Shown here piece after piece: positions 10,450-17,951 of a DNA stretch of 64,000 bases. The notes beneath the pieces were generated by a model. It saw only the letters and a program-made list of their open reading frames with translations. It made no database searches and was not told the DNA's origin. Source of the DNA: Pseudomonas paeninsulae. GTDB taxonomy: Bacteria; Pseudomonadota; Gammaproteobacteria; Pseudomonadales; Pseudomonadaceae. Location: the NCBI RefSeq assembly GCF_035621475.1, contig NZ_CP141799.1, forward strand, positions 404,001 to 468,000. The letters are read 5' to 3'. A program made the position numbers and the translations under genes. Position 1 is the first letter of the stretch; each line of letters opens with the position of its first letter.

Positions 10450-10566
10450 CAGTCACTGCCGCGAAGCCAGTCGCATAGGTAGGTTGGCGTTGAGAGCAGC
10501 GATACCCAATGACGGCTTACCAGCCTAAGCAGCTTGTCTGTGTGCTGTTTGTTTGCCTTTGCTGGC

Positions 10567-10602
10567 GATGAGCATCGCTGCGCTCAATCACATCCTACGG
10601 AG
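10567..10602. repeat. Short intergenic repeat shared with 58414-58448
   Basis: GATGAGCATCGCTGCGCTCAA (10567-10587) followed by CATCCTACGG. The first 21 bases match 58414-58434 at 19 positions and the CATCCTACGG tail is also shared. It overlaps the 3' end of the convergent gene at 10595-11077. Confidence 0.6.
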
Positions 10603-11077
10603 CTCCGGACGCGCTCGCTTCCTCATCCGCCAACCGCTGCAAGTAGACGGCGAAATCCGGGTCTTCCCCGCGCAGTAGCTGTGGCAGCCGTTCGCGGAAG
10701 TCCTCGCGTCGGCTCCACTCGCGCATGTAGTCCTCCCAGGAATGCCAGCGGCGCTGTTTCTTCTCGTCCAGATTGGGCTCGTAGATCAGCAGATAGGCAC
10801 GCTCGAACAGGGAAATGAGCATGTCGAAGATCAGCAACATGCGTTCGCGCTGCTCGTCGGTCAAATCCGGGGTCGCAAGCTGGCTGCGCAGCTTCAGGTC
10901 CGGGTTGGCCAGCACCACCTCGAGGAAGTCGATATAAGCATCGGAGATCTGCTGCCAGGTGGCTTCCTGTTCATTCGCGCGTTCCTTGCGCTGTTCGACG
11001 AGGAACACGCCAATCGCGAAGGGCAAGGCCACCACCGTGACGATGTAGGACAGCAGTTCCCAGGTTTCGAGTGTCAT
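10595..11077 (-). CDS. Small membrane-anchored hypothetical protein
   Basis: 160 residues. One N-terminal membrane segment at about residues 9-26 (LLSYIVTVVALPFAIGVF) is followed by a charged, alpha-helical cytoplasmic region rich in Glu, Arg and Leu (LFERAYLLIYEPNLDEKK, SWEDYMREWSRREDF). This resembles the many uncharacterised proteins with a single N-terminal helix and a helical domain that carry 'phosphoenolpyruvate carboxylase-like' or DUF4760-type labels, but I cannot assign a named family. It is convergent with the cupin gene. No function is proposed. Confidence 0.75.
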   Translation of the reverse strand: MTLETWELLSYIVTVVALPFAIGVFLVEQRKERANEQEATWQQISDAYIDFLEVVLANPDLKLRSQLATPDLTDEQRERMLLIFDMLISLFERAYLLIYEPNLDEKKQRRWHSWEDYMREWSRREDFRERLPQLLRGEDPDFAVYLQRLADEEASASGAP

Positions 11078-11403
11078 ATCCGCGTCCTTGAGTAATGGTC
11101 GCTAGAGCAAGCAAAGCCCATTTTGCCGCAGGCGTGGCGGCGCGGCGCTATTGCTCGGCATCATTTACCCCATTTCGAAGGCGATAAGGGTTGCCTTCCA
11201 CGCCCGCCATTGTCATAACTGTCACGTGGCTATGTGAGGGAGCGTACTCAGCGTCCCGATGCAGGCTCAACGCAATACAGGGCCCCGCGTACGCAGCTGC
11301 AGCGTCCCGATTTGTAGTCTTTGTCAGCGCGAAGCGACAAAGCCAGGAACCTCGGCGCTAGCCGGCCCTCGAAGGTACAGACCCGTCAGAAGCGAGGAAT
11401 ACC
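11078..11403. other. Divergent intergenic region before raiA-like gene
   Basis: 326 bases between the divergent membrane-protein and ribosome-factor genes. It contains the inverted repeat CTTTGTC/GACAAAG at 11319-11342 and two copies of AGCGTCCCGAT (near 11248 and 11301). It presumably holds both promoters; no clear -35/-10 pair could be fixed by eye. Confidence 0.4.
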
Positions 11404-11829
11404 ATGCAAATTCATGTGAGAAGTAACCATATTGAAGGAAGTGTCCGGCTTCAGGAGTGGGTAAGCGCAACAGTGACGGAGCGGCTGGACCGTTTCGAAG
11501 ATTTTCTCACTCGGGTTGAAGTTCATCTCAGCGACGAGAATGGCAACAAGGCCGGTGCCGACGACAAGCGCTGCCAGATCGAAGCACGGCCCAAAGGCCA
11601 TCAATCCATTTCAGTCACCCACAAAGCCTCATCGCTGGATCAGGCCGTGGATGGTGCCACCGAAAAAATGCGCCATGCCCTCGACCACCTGGTTGGCAAG
11701 CTTGAGGTCAGGGCCGTATCCACCGGGCATATCGACGACCCGCGCCTGAGCGAAGATCCTGAGCAAGTCACCGACGCCCTGCTGCAGGAAGAATTCCTGG
11801 CCAACGAAGAAGCCCTCGGCCGGGGTTAA
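11404..11829 (+). CDS. HPF/RaiA-family ribosome-associated factor
   Basis: A 141-residue protein with the HPF/RaiA beta-alpha-beta fold: MQIHVRSNHIEGSVRLQEWV, RLDRFEDFLTRVEVHLSDENG, and the helix SLDQAVDGATEKMRHALDHLVGK. These factors bind the decoding centre of the 30S subunit and hibernate or protect ribosomes. It is shorter than long HPF (no dimerisation domain) and has an acidic ~35-residue tail, so it fits the additional stress-type HPF homologues found beside the housekeeping hpf (near rpoN) of pseudomonads. The ATG follows GCGAGGAATACC. A perfect palindromic terminator follows. Confidence 0.85.
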   Translation: MQIHVRSNHIEGSVRLQEWVSATVTERLDRFEDFLTRVEVHLSDENGNKAGADDKRCQIEARPKGHQSISVTHKASSLDQAVDGATEKMRHALDHLVGKLEVRAVSTGHIDDPRLSEDPEQVTDALLQEEFLANEEALGRG

Positions 11830-11865
11830 AGCGCTCAGATTGGTTGATTCTTGAGTGATGCCATG

Positions 11866-11899
11866 AGGGGTTGCCATGCATGCATGGCAACCCCTTTAA
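11866..11899. terminator. Perfect 30-bp palindrome/terminator after the HPF-like gene
   Basis: Bases 11866-11895 are a perfect palindrome with arms beginning AGGGGTTGCCATGCA, followed by TTAA. It begins 36 bases past the stop. As RNA it would fold into a long hairpin and can terminate in either direction. Confidence 0.75.
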
Positions 11900-12143
11900 G
11901 GTTGAACAACCCGTCTAGGGTCCCGCAAACAGCCCGTAACCACTCCTGGCAGACACGCCTGCGCTGCTGGTCATGTGCGCAATAAGCCCCCCGCGATCCG
12001 ATTGCCCGTCCGCAGGATGGTGCGCAAGCATATCTGCGGCTTAGTAACCCAGTGCAATGGACTCCCCCTCCTCGGGTCGGTGGCGCACCAATCGCGTGGT
12101 CACGGCACCTCGCCGTGCACGCGCCAACGCCAGGAGTAACCGT
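11900..12143. other. Intergenic region with no recognised feature
   Basis: About 240 bases between the palindrome and the tautomerase stop. I see no gene, repeat or RNA in it. Confidence 0.5.
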
Positions 12144-12350
12144 TTAGTCGGGCGTTCGCTCACGGTACTCGGTGGTGGTTATGCCGGCGTAGCCCCAGTT
12201 ATCCGTGTCGACTTCCTCGATTACGATATGGGTCAGGTCGGGCCGTTTGTTCAATACCCGCTGCAGGGTATCGGTGATCTCGCGAATTACCTGAGCCTTC
12301 TGCTCGCGGGTGACACCGTCGCGGGTAATGCGCACATTGACGAAAGGCAT
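12144..12350 (-). CDS. 4-oxalocrotonate tautomerase family protein
   Basis: A 68-residue small tautomerase. Starting at MPFVNVRITRDG places the catalytic Pro right after the initiator Met, as the family requires; a longer upstream reading would bury it and is rejected. Enzymes of this group move protons between carbonyl-conjugated isomers. IVIEEVDTDNWGYAG is the usual core. It lies 55 bases downstream of the SDR gene on the same strand and probably shares its transcript, both divergent from a LysR gene. Substrate unknown. Confidence 0.88.
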   Translation of the reverse strand: MPFVNVRITRDGVTREQKAQVIREITDTLQRVLNKRPDLTHIVIEEVDTDNWGYAGITTTEYRERTPD

Positions 12351-12405
12351 GCTCGTTCTCCTTGGGGTTCTAAGATGCGGGAGGCGCACAGGCCGCCCGC
12401 GGGGT

Positions 12406-13140
12406 TTACCACTTGCCGACGCTCATGCCGCCATCCACCGGCAGGATCACGCCGGTGGTGAAATCGGCGTCTGAGAGATACAGCACGGCATCAACGATCT
12501 CATCGATGCGTCCTATCCGTCCTGCCGGTTGCAGGCCGTTGAGGAACTCGCGCGCTGCCGGGTCATGCATGGGCGTATCAATGATCCCAGGCGCCACCGC
12601 ATTCACCTTGATGTTGTACGGCGACAGTTCCAGCGCCAGGGCGCGAGTCGCCTGATTCAGGCCGCCCTTGATCAGCACCGGCAACGCGGCCGGTACGGCG
12701 AGGTTCGGCTGCAGCGCGATGCTGGCGGTGATGTTGATGATGTGGCCCTGACGCCGTTTGATCATGTGCCGCGCGGCGGCCTGGGACGCGTACACCACAC
12801 CCATGAGGTTGGTTGCCAGCAGGTTGTCCAGGTCCGTGGCGGTGTAGTCGATGAAGGGCTTGGGCAGGAAGAACCCGGCGTTGTTCACCAGCACATCGAC
12901 CTGGCCAAATCGCTCGATGGCATGTTCGATCAGACGCGGCGCGGTGTCCGGGTGGGCGATGTCACCGGCCATACCAAGGAAGCGCCCATCGCTGCCAAGT
13001 GCTTCGGCGGCGTCTGCCAATCGCGCTTCGGAGCGCGCGTTGCCAACCACATTGAAACCGCGGGCGAGATAGGCCTTGGCCAGGCCGAGGCCGATGCCAC
13101 TGGAGGCACCGGTAATGACCACTGTTCTGTTGTTGTTCAT
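12406..13140 (-). CDS. SDR-family oxidoreductase with altered active site
   Basis: 244 residues with the classical Rossmann motif TGASSGIGLGLA (residues 10-21) and NNAG at 86-89. The active-site Ser/Thr region reads INITASIALQ around residue 140, but the catalytic Tyr-X3-Lys is not present: the segment is AALPVLIKGG, giving Pro154 where Tyr is expected and Lys158 kept. It may therefore be a non-classical or catalytically changed SDR. Divergent from the LysR gene at 13273, with the tautomerase gene downstream; that trio is a common regulated unit. Substrate cannot be inferred. Confidence 0.85.
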   Translation of the reverse strand: MNNNRTVVITGASSGIGLGLAKAYLARGFNVVGNARSEARLADAAEALGSDGRFLGMAGDIAHPDTAPRLIEHAIERFGQVDVLVNNAGFFLPKPFIDYTATDLDNLLATNLMGVVYASQAAARHMIKRRQGHIINITASIALQPNLAVPAALPVLIKGGLNQATRALALELSPYNIKVNAVAPGIIDTPMHDPAAREFLNGLQPAGRIGRIDEIVDAVLYLSDADFTTGVILPVDGGMSVGKW

Positions 13141-13253
13141 GGCGGTAGTCCTGCCTTCAAGGTCGGGTTAAGAGACTCAGCGGTGTTTCGCGCTGTTGGG
13201 CAGGACTATATTTGTGCAGAGAATGATGATAAATACCGCGCTCAGCACTTCAC

Positions 13254-13273
13254 TTGATACATGGTGTAATCAA
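13254..13273. promoter_or_regulatory. Candidate LysR operator overlapping its own start codon
   Basis: TTGAT-N10-ATCAA forms a perfect interrupted palindrome ending on the first base of the LysR ATG, in the gap between the divergent SDR and LysR genes. Placement suits autorepression plus control of the divergent SDR gene. Binding is inferred. Confidence 0.5.
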
Positions 13274-14193
13274 TGCGACGGCAATTCGACGATGTGCTGC
13301 TGGGCAGCATTGAGCTGTTCTGTCTGGCCGCGGAAATCGGCAGCTTCACCGGAGCCGCCCTGGCCGCCGGTGTCACCCCGGCGGCGGTGAGTCGCTCGAT
13401 CTCGCGCCTGGAAGCGCGGCTTGGGGTGCGTCTGTTCGTCCGCACCACCCGCAGCATCCGCCTGACTGATGGTGGCCTCATCTATCACCGGCAATGTCGG
13501 GGCGCGTTGAACCAGATGCTCGAAGCTGAGCGCGAATTGATGGGGCAGCAGCAGGCGCCATCCGGCACCCTGCGCATCAGCATCCCCACCACCTATGGGC
13601 ACTACCGGATATTGCCGCTGTTGCCAGAGTTCCGCCGCCACTATCCGCAGGTCCAGGTGGACATCAACCTGAGCAACCGCAATATCGATTTTGTCGACGA
13701 AGGCTATGACATGGCCATCCGCGTGCGCGCGCAGCCCGATTCCGGCCTGATCGCCCGGCAGCTGGAGGACGCCGCGCTGGTAGTGGTGGCGACCCCCGAC
13801 TACCTGTCGCGGGTCGGCGTACCGCAGAACCTGGACGATCTGGCACAGCACGAATGCATTCAGTTCGAGTTGCCCAGCAGTGGCCGGCGCATTGCGTGGT
13901 TATTCAATGACGCCGGCCGCCCCTGCGAGATCCTCGCGCGGAGCGCCTACGTCTGCTCCGACGACGTACTCGGCGGCGTGACCCTGGCCAAGCATGGTGC
14001 GGGCCTGTTCCAGACCTACCGGTTCATAATCGAGCGTGAACTGGCCGAGGGCTCACTGGTGGAAGTGCTGCAACCTTATGCTGGCCGCTCGCGGCCGTTC
14101 ACCTTGCTCTATCCGCACGGCCGGCACGTTCCGCAGCGCTTGCGGGCGTTCATCGACTTCCTGATGGACAAGCAGAAGGGCTGGGGGGCTTGA
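13273..14193 (+). CDS. LysR-family transcriptional regulator
   Basis: A 306-residue LysR protein of the CrgA/DmlR-like clade: MRRQFDDVLLGSIELFCLAAEIGSFTGAA, helix-turn-helix VTPAAVSRSISRLEARLGVRLFVRTTR at about residues 30-60, the family signature RISIPTTYGHYRILPLLPEF, and FVDEGYDMAIRV in the effector domain. It is divergent from the SDR/tautomerase genes and probably controls them. The start overlaps the TTGAT-N10-ATCAA palindrome. Effector unknown. Confidence 0.9.
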   Translation: MRRQFDDVLLGSIELFCLAAEIGSFTGAALAAGVTPAAVSRSISRLEARLGVRLFVRTTRSIRLTDGGLIYHRQCRGALNQMLEAERELMGQQQAPSGTLRISIPTTYGHYRILPLLPEFRRHYPQVQVDINLSNRNIDFVDEGYDMAIRVRAQPDSGLIARQLEDAALVVVATPDYLSRVGVPQNLDDLAQHECIQFELPSSGRRIAWLFNDAGRPCEILARSAYVCSDDVLGGVTLAKHGAGLFQTYRFIIERELAEGSLVEVLQPYAGRSRPFTLLYPHGRHVPQRLRAFIDFLMDKQKGWGA

Positions 14194-14588
14194 GGGTGAC
14201 TTAGCCGCCAGGTGTGCTGGGGGGGTAGTCGGATTGGTCATGGCTGGGTGGTTTCGATCGTTTGCGGCAGGCCGCTGTCGCCCCAACGCTATCATTCATG
14301 AAGACCGGTTTGGGCATCTTCAGACTTTGAGGACAGAGCCCGATTCCAGTCAGTGCTGAAGCACTATTTCGGCATGACACTGATCAAGATGCCAGTCCTG
14401 CCAGGCTGACAGTTCATTTTTATAGGCCGTTGGACAAACTAGCCTCGGCCGGATCAAGCGAACGTCGTCGGGCTTTTGAGCGAACACGTAGCGATCGGTA
14501 TGCTTGACAGCAAATCATTCATAGAAGGGTGGTCTAAGCATTGGGTGACGCACTTCGGGGCCAAACTCTTTTGCCCATACAGGTGTAA
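14194..14588. other. Intergenic region upstream of the DUF302 gene
   Basis: About 400 bases without a convincing gene. The base composition is more mixed than in the flanking genes. Nothing else was recognised before the hairpin at 14589. Confidence 0.4.
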
Positions 14589-14630
14589 TGCGGCACTGAA
14601 CCGGGCCGGATGGTCCGGTTCAGTGCCGCA
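14589..14630 (+). promoter_or_regulatory. Long perfect inverted repeat just before the DUF302 gene
   Basis: Arms TGCGGCACTGAACCGG (14589-14604) and its exact complement (14615-14630) flank 10 bases; wobble pairs can extend the stem to about 19 pairs with a 4-base loop. It ends 22 bases before the ATG, so it could be an operator, a leader hairpin that controls translation, or a transposon-end relic. Confidence 0.6.
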
Positions 14631-14652
14631 CTTCAACTTGTCGGAGTACGTC

Positions 14653-15072
14653 ATGAGCTCATCCTCCTCACCCGCCTACGAATTTCACTGCGAGCTCACC
14701 GGCTTGGGATTCGACCAAGCCGTCACTCGCGTTACCGAGGCACTCAAGGTCGAAGGCTTCGGTGTTCTCACCGAAATCGACATCCAGGCCACCATGAAGG
14801 CCAAGCTCGGGCTCGAAGTCCGCCCGTATCGGATCCTAGGCGCCTGCAACCCGCCGCTCGCCCACCGCGCTTTGACCGCCGAGCCCGACATCGGATTGCT
14901 GTTGCCCTGCAACGTGGTGGTGCGCGAGGAGGCGGACGGTCGCCTGGTGGTCGCATTCATGGATCCGGTGGCCGTACTGCAGATGACCAGCAACCCCGAG
15001 GTCGCCGAAGTCGCGCAAGAAGTGCGCGCAGGGCTGGAACGTGTGCGAGCGGAACTGACGAGTCATGAATGA
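14653..15072 (+). CDS. DUF302-domain protein
   Basis: A 139-residue cytoplasmic protein from [17 protein letters not shown]. The DUF302 core is plain: [32 protein letters not shown] and the [17 protein letters not shown] segment with its conserved Cys-Asn-Pro. Family members are small, of unknown function, and often near metal- or redox-stress genes. A longer in-frame reading upstream would run through the inverted repeat and has no similarity, so the internal start is chosen. The protein ends in a helical, Glu-rich tail. Confidence 0.85.
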   Translation: MSSSSSPAYEFHCELTGLGFDQAVTRVTEALKVEGFGVLTEIDIQATMKAKLGLEVRPYRILGACNPPLAHRALTAEPDIGLLLPCNVVVREEADGRLVVAFMDPVAVLQMTSNPEVAEVAQEVRAGLERVRAELTSHE

Positions 15073-15082
15073 ATTGAATGAG

Positions 15083-15119
15083 CCCCTTCGGCCAGGCGTG
15101 AACCCGCTGCGGAAGGGGT
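15083..15119 (+). terminator. Possible terminator after the DUF302 gene
   Basis: CCCCTTC and GAAGGGG pair around a 23-base loop 11 bases after the stop; the T tract after it is poor. Confidence 0.4.
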
Positions 15120-15254
15120 CTGTGTCAGTTTCAGATAGACCAGGAGCCTTGCATGTCCTCGCGTGCGTACGGGGTAGGCCCCACGCAACTCGATTAAGCA
15201 GAGCGCAGTCGTAGCGTAGCGCGGGCAAAGTCGTTAAGAATTCACTCGGACTGA

Positions 15255-15605
15255 TCAGAGCAACTCGATACCAAAACGGCGAACGCACAGAGCAAATAAG
15301 CCGAAACAGCCGGCGGTGACAACGATGTAGGTGAGCAGAGCTGGCCAGAAACCGAACCGGGATAAAAGCACGGGGAACGCAAGTAGCATCGGCAGGGTGG
15401 GCAACACATACCAGAAGGTATACCACGCATGATTTGCGATCTTTTCTGGTGATTGGTTTTCAACGTTTAGCCAGATCAGCGTCAGTATGGTGATCAAGGG
15501 CAACGCGGCAATCAGGCCACCAAACTTGTCACTACGCTTCGCGACCTCCGACACCACGACGACCATGATTGCTGTCAGGAAGTATTTGCTGATAACCCAC
15601 GCCAT
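15255..15605 (-). CDS. DUF3147-family inner-membrane protein
   Basis: 116 residues with four predicted membrane segments: VISKYFLTAIMVVVVSEVA, LIAALPLITILTLIW, WYVLPTLPMLLAFPVLLS and ALLTYIVVTAGCFGLFALCV. The pattern KFGGLIAALPL and WYTFWYVLPTLPM matches the small DUF3147 proteins. Function unknown. It lies just downstream (50 bases) of the CsoR-family regulator on the same strand, so the two may be co-transcribed and it may belong to the metal module, although DUF3147 genes are also found alone. Confidence 0.8.
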   Translation of the reverse strand: MAWVISKYFLTAIMVVVVSEVAKRSDKFGGLIAALPLITILTLIWLNVENQSPEKIANHAWYTFWYVLPTLPMLLAFPVLLSRFGFWPALLTYIVVTAGCFGLFALCVRRFGIELL

Positions 15606-15655
15606 TTTGCATCTCCTAGAACGCTATTGTTGATGCCTTTTACTTTGAGTCGCCC

Positions 15656-15943
15656 TCAGAGGTACTTGGTGATTTGCTTGAAATCTTCGAGTGATGCGCG
15701 CTCGCCAGTAGCGAGTGCCTCGACTGTGTGTTCCAGGCAGTGATCGATGTGATCTTGGATAAGGGTGCGCTTGGCCTGGCAGACAGCTTTTTCCACCGCA
15801 TGCAGTTGTTGCGCGATATCGACGCAGGCGCGTCCGTCTTCGATCATGGTGGTGATGCTGCGCAGATGCCCCTCCGCCCGCTTCAATCTTTTGATGATAT
15901 CGCTATGACTTTGGTGCTGGTGGCCGTGTTCGTGGTCGCTCAT
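15656..15943 (-). CDS. CsoR/RcnR-family metal-sensing repressor, InrS-like ligand set
   Basis: A 95-residue all-helical DNA-binding repressor of the DUF156 family. The His-rich N-terminus (SDHEHGHQHQSH) is followed by IIKRLKRAEGHLRSITTMIEDGRACVDI and the helix with VCQAKRTLIQDHIDHCLEH. Candidate metal ligands are His8, Cys40, His65 and Cys69. The Cys-His-Cys spacing (25 and 4) is that of CsoR and InrS, and a His exactly 32 residues before the Cys matches the extra His of the nickel sensor InrS as I recall it. This favours Ni(II), with copper an alternative. It is divergent from the metal-module genes and an operator-like G tract lies between. Confidence 0.85.
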   Translation of the reverse strand: MSDHEHGHQHQSHSDIIKRLKRAEGHLRSITTMIEDGRACVDIAQQLHAVEKAVCQAKRTLIQDHIDHCLEHTVEALATGERASLEDFKQITKYL

Positions 15944-15982
15944 GTCTTGAGTCTCATGTCTCGATGAATTACGCTCGCATGC

Positions 15983-16002
15983 TATCCCCCTGGGGGGGAT
16001 AT
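15983..16002. promoter_or_regulatory. CsoR/RcnR-type operator (G-tract inverted repeat)
   Basis: TATCCCCC directly abuts TGGGGGGGAT in the gap between the divergent regulator and the metal-module genes. AT-flanked G tracts of this kind are the known recognition element of CsoR, RcnR and InrS, where A-form DNA is read. It should control both directions and be released on metal binding. Confidence 0.75.
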
Positions 16003-16061
16003 GGTCAAACGCATTGGCCCGCCATAAATCGAAGCGTTATAGGCAATTAAAGAGGGTCGCA

Positions 16062-16421
16062 ATGCTCGGTAAGCCCATCAATGCCAAGGTGATTTTTGCC
16101 CTTGCTCTTGCCATATTCATGGCCTGGGCCGGGCATGCTTCTGCGGTGCTGGTGGGCTCTAGCCAGACGGCTGTGAGTAGTGGTGACGGCGCTCACACAC
16201 ATGCGCATGGTGATGGCGCAATAGCTTGTGCGGTGTGCGCGGATCATTACCATTCGTCCCTGACAGTAGACCACCTGCATGAAACACCGCACCTGACCGC
16301 GCTGCTGAGCCTCGCAGCCCAGCCAGAACGTGCGCTGGCAATAGCAGCCCCACGTTATTTCGTTCCCGCTAGCCCGATCTTTCTGATCGAACGGCCACCA
16401 CGTTCAACGTACGTGCTCTGA
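16062..16421 (+). CDS. Small exported His-rich protein of a metal module (DUF2946-like)
   Basis: 119 residues from MLGKPINAKVIFALALAIFMAWAG, chosen because AGAGGG lies 5 bases upstream of this ATG. An N-terminal hydrophobic segment is a signal peptide or anchor. The mature part has HTHAHGDGAIACAVCADHYH and HLHE, a run of His with a CAVC pair that can bind soft or borderline metals. Similar proteins open czc-like and nickel/cobalt operons. It is the first gene after the G-tract operator and is followed 47 bases later by the HupE/UreJ gene. The role as periplasmic metal chelator or adaptor is an inference. Confidence 0.7.
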   Translation: MLGKPINAKVIFALALAIFMAWAGHASAVLVGSSQTAVSSGDGAHTHAHGDGAIACAVCADHYHSSLTVDHLHETPHLTALLSLAAQPERALAIAAPRYFVPASPIFLIERPPRSTYVL

Positions 16422-16468
16422 CGCAGGCCGCTATGCGGCCCAAGACCACTGCAACCTAGGACTCAACC

Positions 16469-17206
16469 ATGCATTCGCTATCTATGAGCGCAATGGGCGC
16501 ATCTGCCGTGCGCCCAAACCGCTCGCTATTACTATTGCTGCTGTTCACAGCACTGCTCTTTTTCGGCATGCCTGAAGCATTGGCGCACGCCGTGGCAGAA
16601 GGCGACAAAGGCTTTATCCAGGAAAGCTCCGGGGTGATGTTGCTGCCGTTCATCTACATGGGCGCGAAACACATGATGACCGGGTACGACCACCTGCTGT
16701 TTTTGTTCGGGGTGATCTTCTTTCTCTATCGACTGAAAGACGTGGGCCTCTACGTCACGCTGTTCGCGGTGGGCCACTCGGTGACCTTGCTCCTGGGCGT
16801 ACTGACGGAAATCAGCATCAGCTCCTATGTGATCGACGCGATCATCGGTTTCTCGGTGGTGTACAAGGCGCTCGATAACCTTGGGGCATTCCAGCGCTGG
16901 TTCGGCTACCAACCAAACACCAAGGCTGCAACTCTGCTCTTTGGTCTTCTCCACGGTTTTGGTCTGGCCAGCAAAATCCAGGAATACGAGATCTCGGCAG
17001 ATGGCCTGATCCCTAACCTGATCGCTTTCAACGTCGGCGTCGAGATCGGCCAGCTCCTGGCCTTGAGCGCCATTTTGATTGTCATGGGCTACTGGCGGCG
17101 CACCGCCAGCTTCTGGCGTCATGCCTACACCGCCAACGTCGCCATGATGAGCGCCGGTTTCCTGTTGATGGGTTACCAGCTCACCGGCCTCATCGTGTCT
17201 CAGTAA
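16469..17206 (+). CDS. HupE/UreJ-family membrane permease
   Basis: 245 residues. After a signal-like N-terminus (SLLLLLLFTALLFFGMPEALAHA) there are about six membrane helices; the family motif is HMMTGYDHLLFLFGVIFFLY, followed by GHSVTLLLGVLTE and LLHGFGLASKI and the NVGVEIGQL motif. HupE and UreJ proteins are secondary transporters for nickel (or cobalt), and the membrane-embedded His and Asp residues of these motifs fit metal passage. It sits between a His-rich exported protein and an anchored periplasmic protein under a probable nickel-sensing repressor, which supports Ni or Co as cargo; the direction of transport is not evident. Confidence 0.85.
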   Translation: MHSLSMSAMGASAVRPNRSLLLLLLFTALLFFGMPEALAHAVAEGDKGFIQESSGVMLLPFIYMGAKHMMTGYDHLLFLFGVIFFLYRLKDVGLYVTLFAVGHSVTLLLGVLTEISISSYVIDAIIGFSVVYKALDNLGAFQRWFGYQPNTKAATLLFGLLHGFGLASKIQEYEISADGLIPNLIAFNVGVEIGQLLALSAILIVMGYWRRTASFWRHAYTANVAMMSAGFLLMGYQLTGLIVSQ

Positions 17207-17218
17207 GGAATTATCACC

Positions 17219-17881
17219 ATGTTCAATACCAAGCTCCCGACCCACAATGAACTGCCTACCAGTCGCCAACTGCTGCGCTCCACCGTGATTGCGGTGGGTG
17301 TTGCTGCTGCATTGCTGGTCACTGTGGTCATGCCTTCTGAATACGCCATCGACCTAACGGGCGCAGGTCGCCTACTCGGTCTGACACAGATGGGTGAAAT
17401 TAAGACCACCCTGGCCGAGGAGGCAGCGGCTGATGCGGCTGTTCAGCCAGCGGCGGCCCCTGTCGTTCAAGCTCCCGCGACGGTTCAGCCGGTACCCCAA
17501 GAACAGATCGCATCCACGCCTGCTGCTGAGCCGGCAGCTGAAACCAAGCCAGCCCTGAAGTCCGATGAAGTGACACTCACGCTGAAACCGGGCGAGAGCA
17601 GCGAGATAAAACTGGAGATGCTGAATCAAGCCACGGTCAGCTACGAGTGGGCAACCAATGGCGCTCCGGTCAATCACGACACCCACGGCGAGCCTTATAA
17701 CGGGCCAAACGGCTATTACCACAGCTATAGCAAAGCCCAGCAGGTGAAAGGCGATAAAGGTGAGTTCACCGCCATCTTCGATGGCACTCACGGCTGGTTC
17801 TGGCGCAACCGCAGCAACAGCGACGTGACGATCACGCTAAAGACCAAAGGCGAATACCTGAGCGTTAAACGAGTGATTTAA
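17219..17881 (+). CDS. Membrane-anchored periplasmic protein of the metal module
   Basis: 220 residues. One N-terminal membrane helix near residues 21-38 (LLRSTVIAVGVAAALLVTV), an Ala/Pro/Gln/Glu-rich linker (residues ~65-115), then a compact C-terminal domain: VTLTLKPGESSEIKLEM, SYEWATNGAPVNHDTHGEPYNG, GTHGWFWRNRSNSDVTITLKTKGEY. This is the 'transmembrane anchor protein' that accompanies HupE/UreJ and czc-like genes in pseudomonads. The beta-rich domain with conserved Trp and His resembles those that display polar ligands in the periplasm. It starts 12 bases after the HupE stop, so is in the same transcript. Confidence 0.75.
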   Translation: MFNTKLPTHNELPTSRQLLRSTVIAVGVAAALLVTVVMPSEYAIDLTGAGRLLGLTQMGEIKTTLAEEAAADAAVQPAAAPVVQAPATVQPVPQEQIASTPAAEPAAETKPALKSDEVTLTLKPGESSEIKLEMLNQATVSYEWATNGAPVNHDTHGEPYNGPNGYYHSYSKAQQVKGDKGEFTAIFDGTHGWFWRNRSNSDVTITLKTKGEYLSVKRVI

Positions 17882-17888
17882 GGCTTTC

Positions 17889-17917
17889 AGCCCTTCCGCC
17901 ATTCGGTGGAAGGGGCT
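17889..17917 (+). terminator. Hairpin between the anchor protein and the small lipoprotein
   Basis: AGCCCTTCCGCC and GGTGGAAGGGGCT pair strongly around a 4-base loop, and a T-rich stretch (TTTGTTTTT) follows after about 13 bases. It may be a partial terminator lowering expression of the next small gene. Confidence 0.5.
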
Positions 17918-17951
17918 CCGGCATACTTTGTTTTTAGTGAAGGATTAGACG

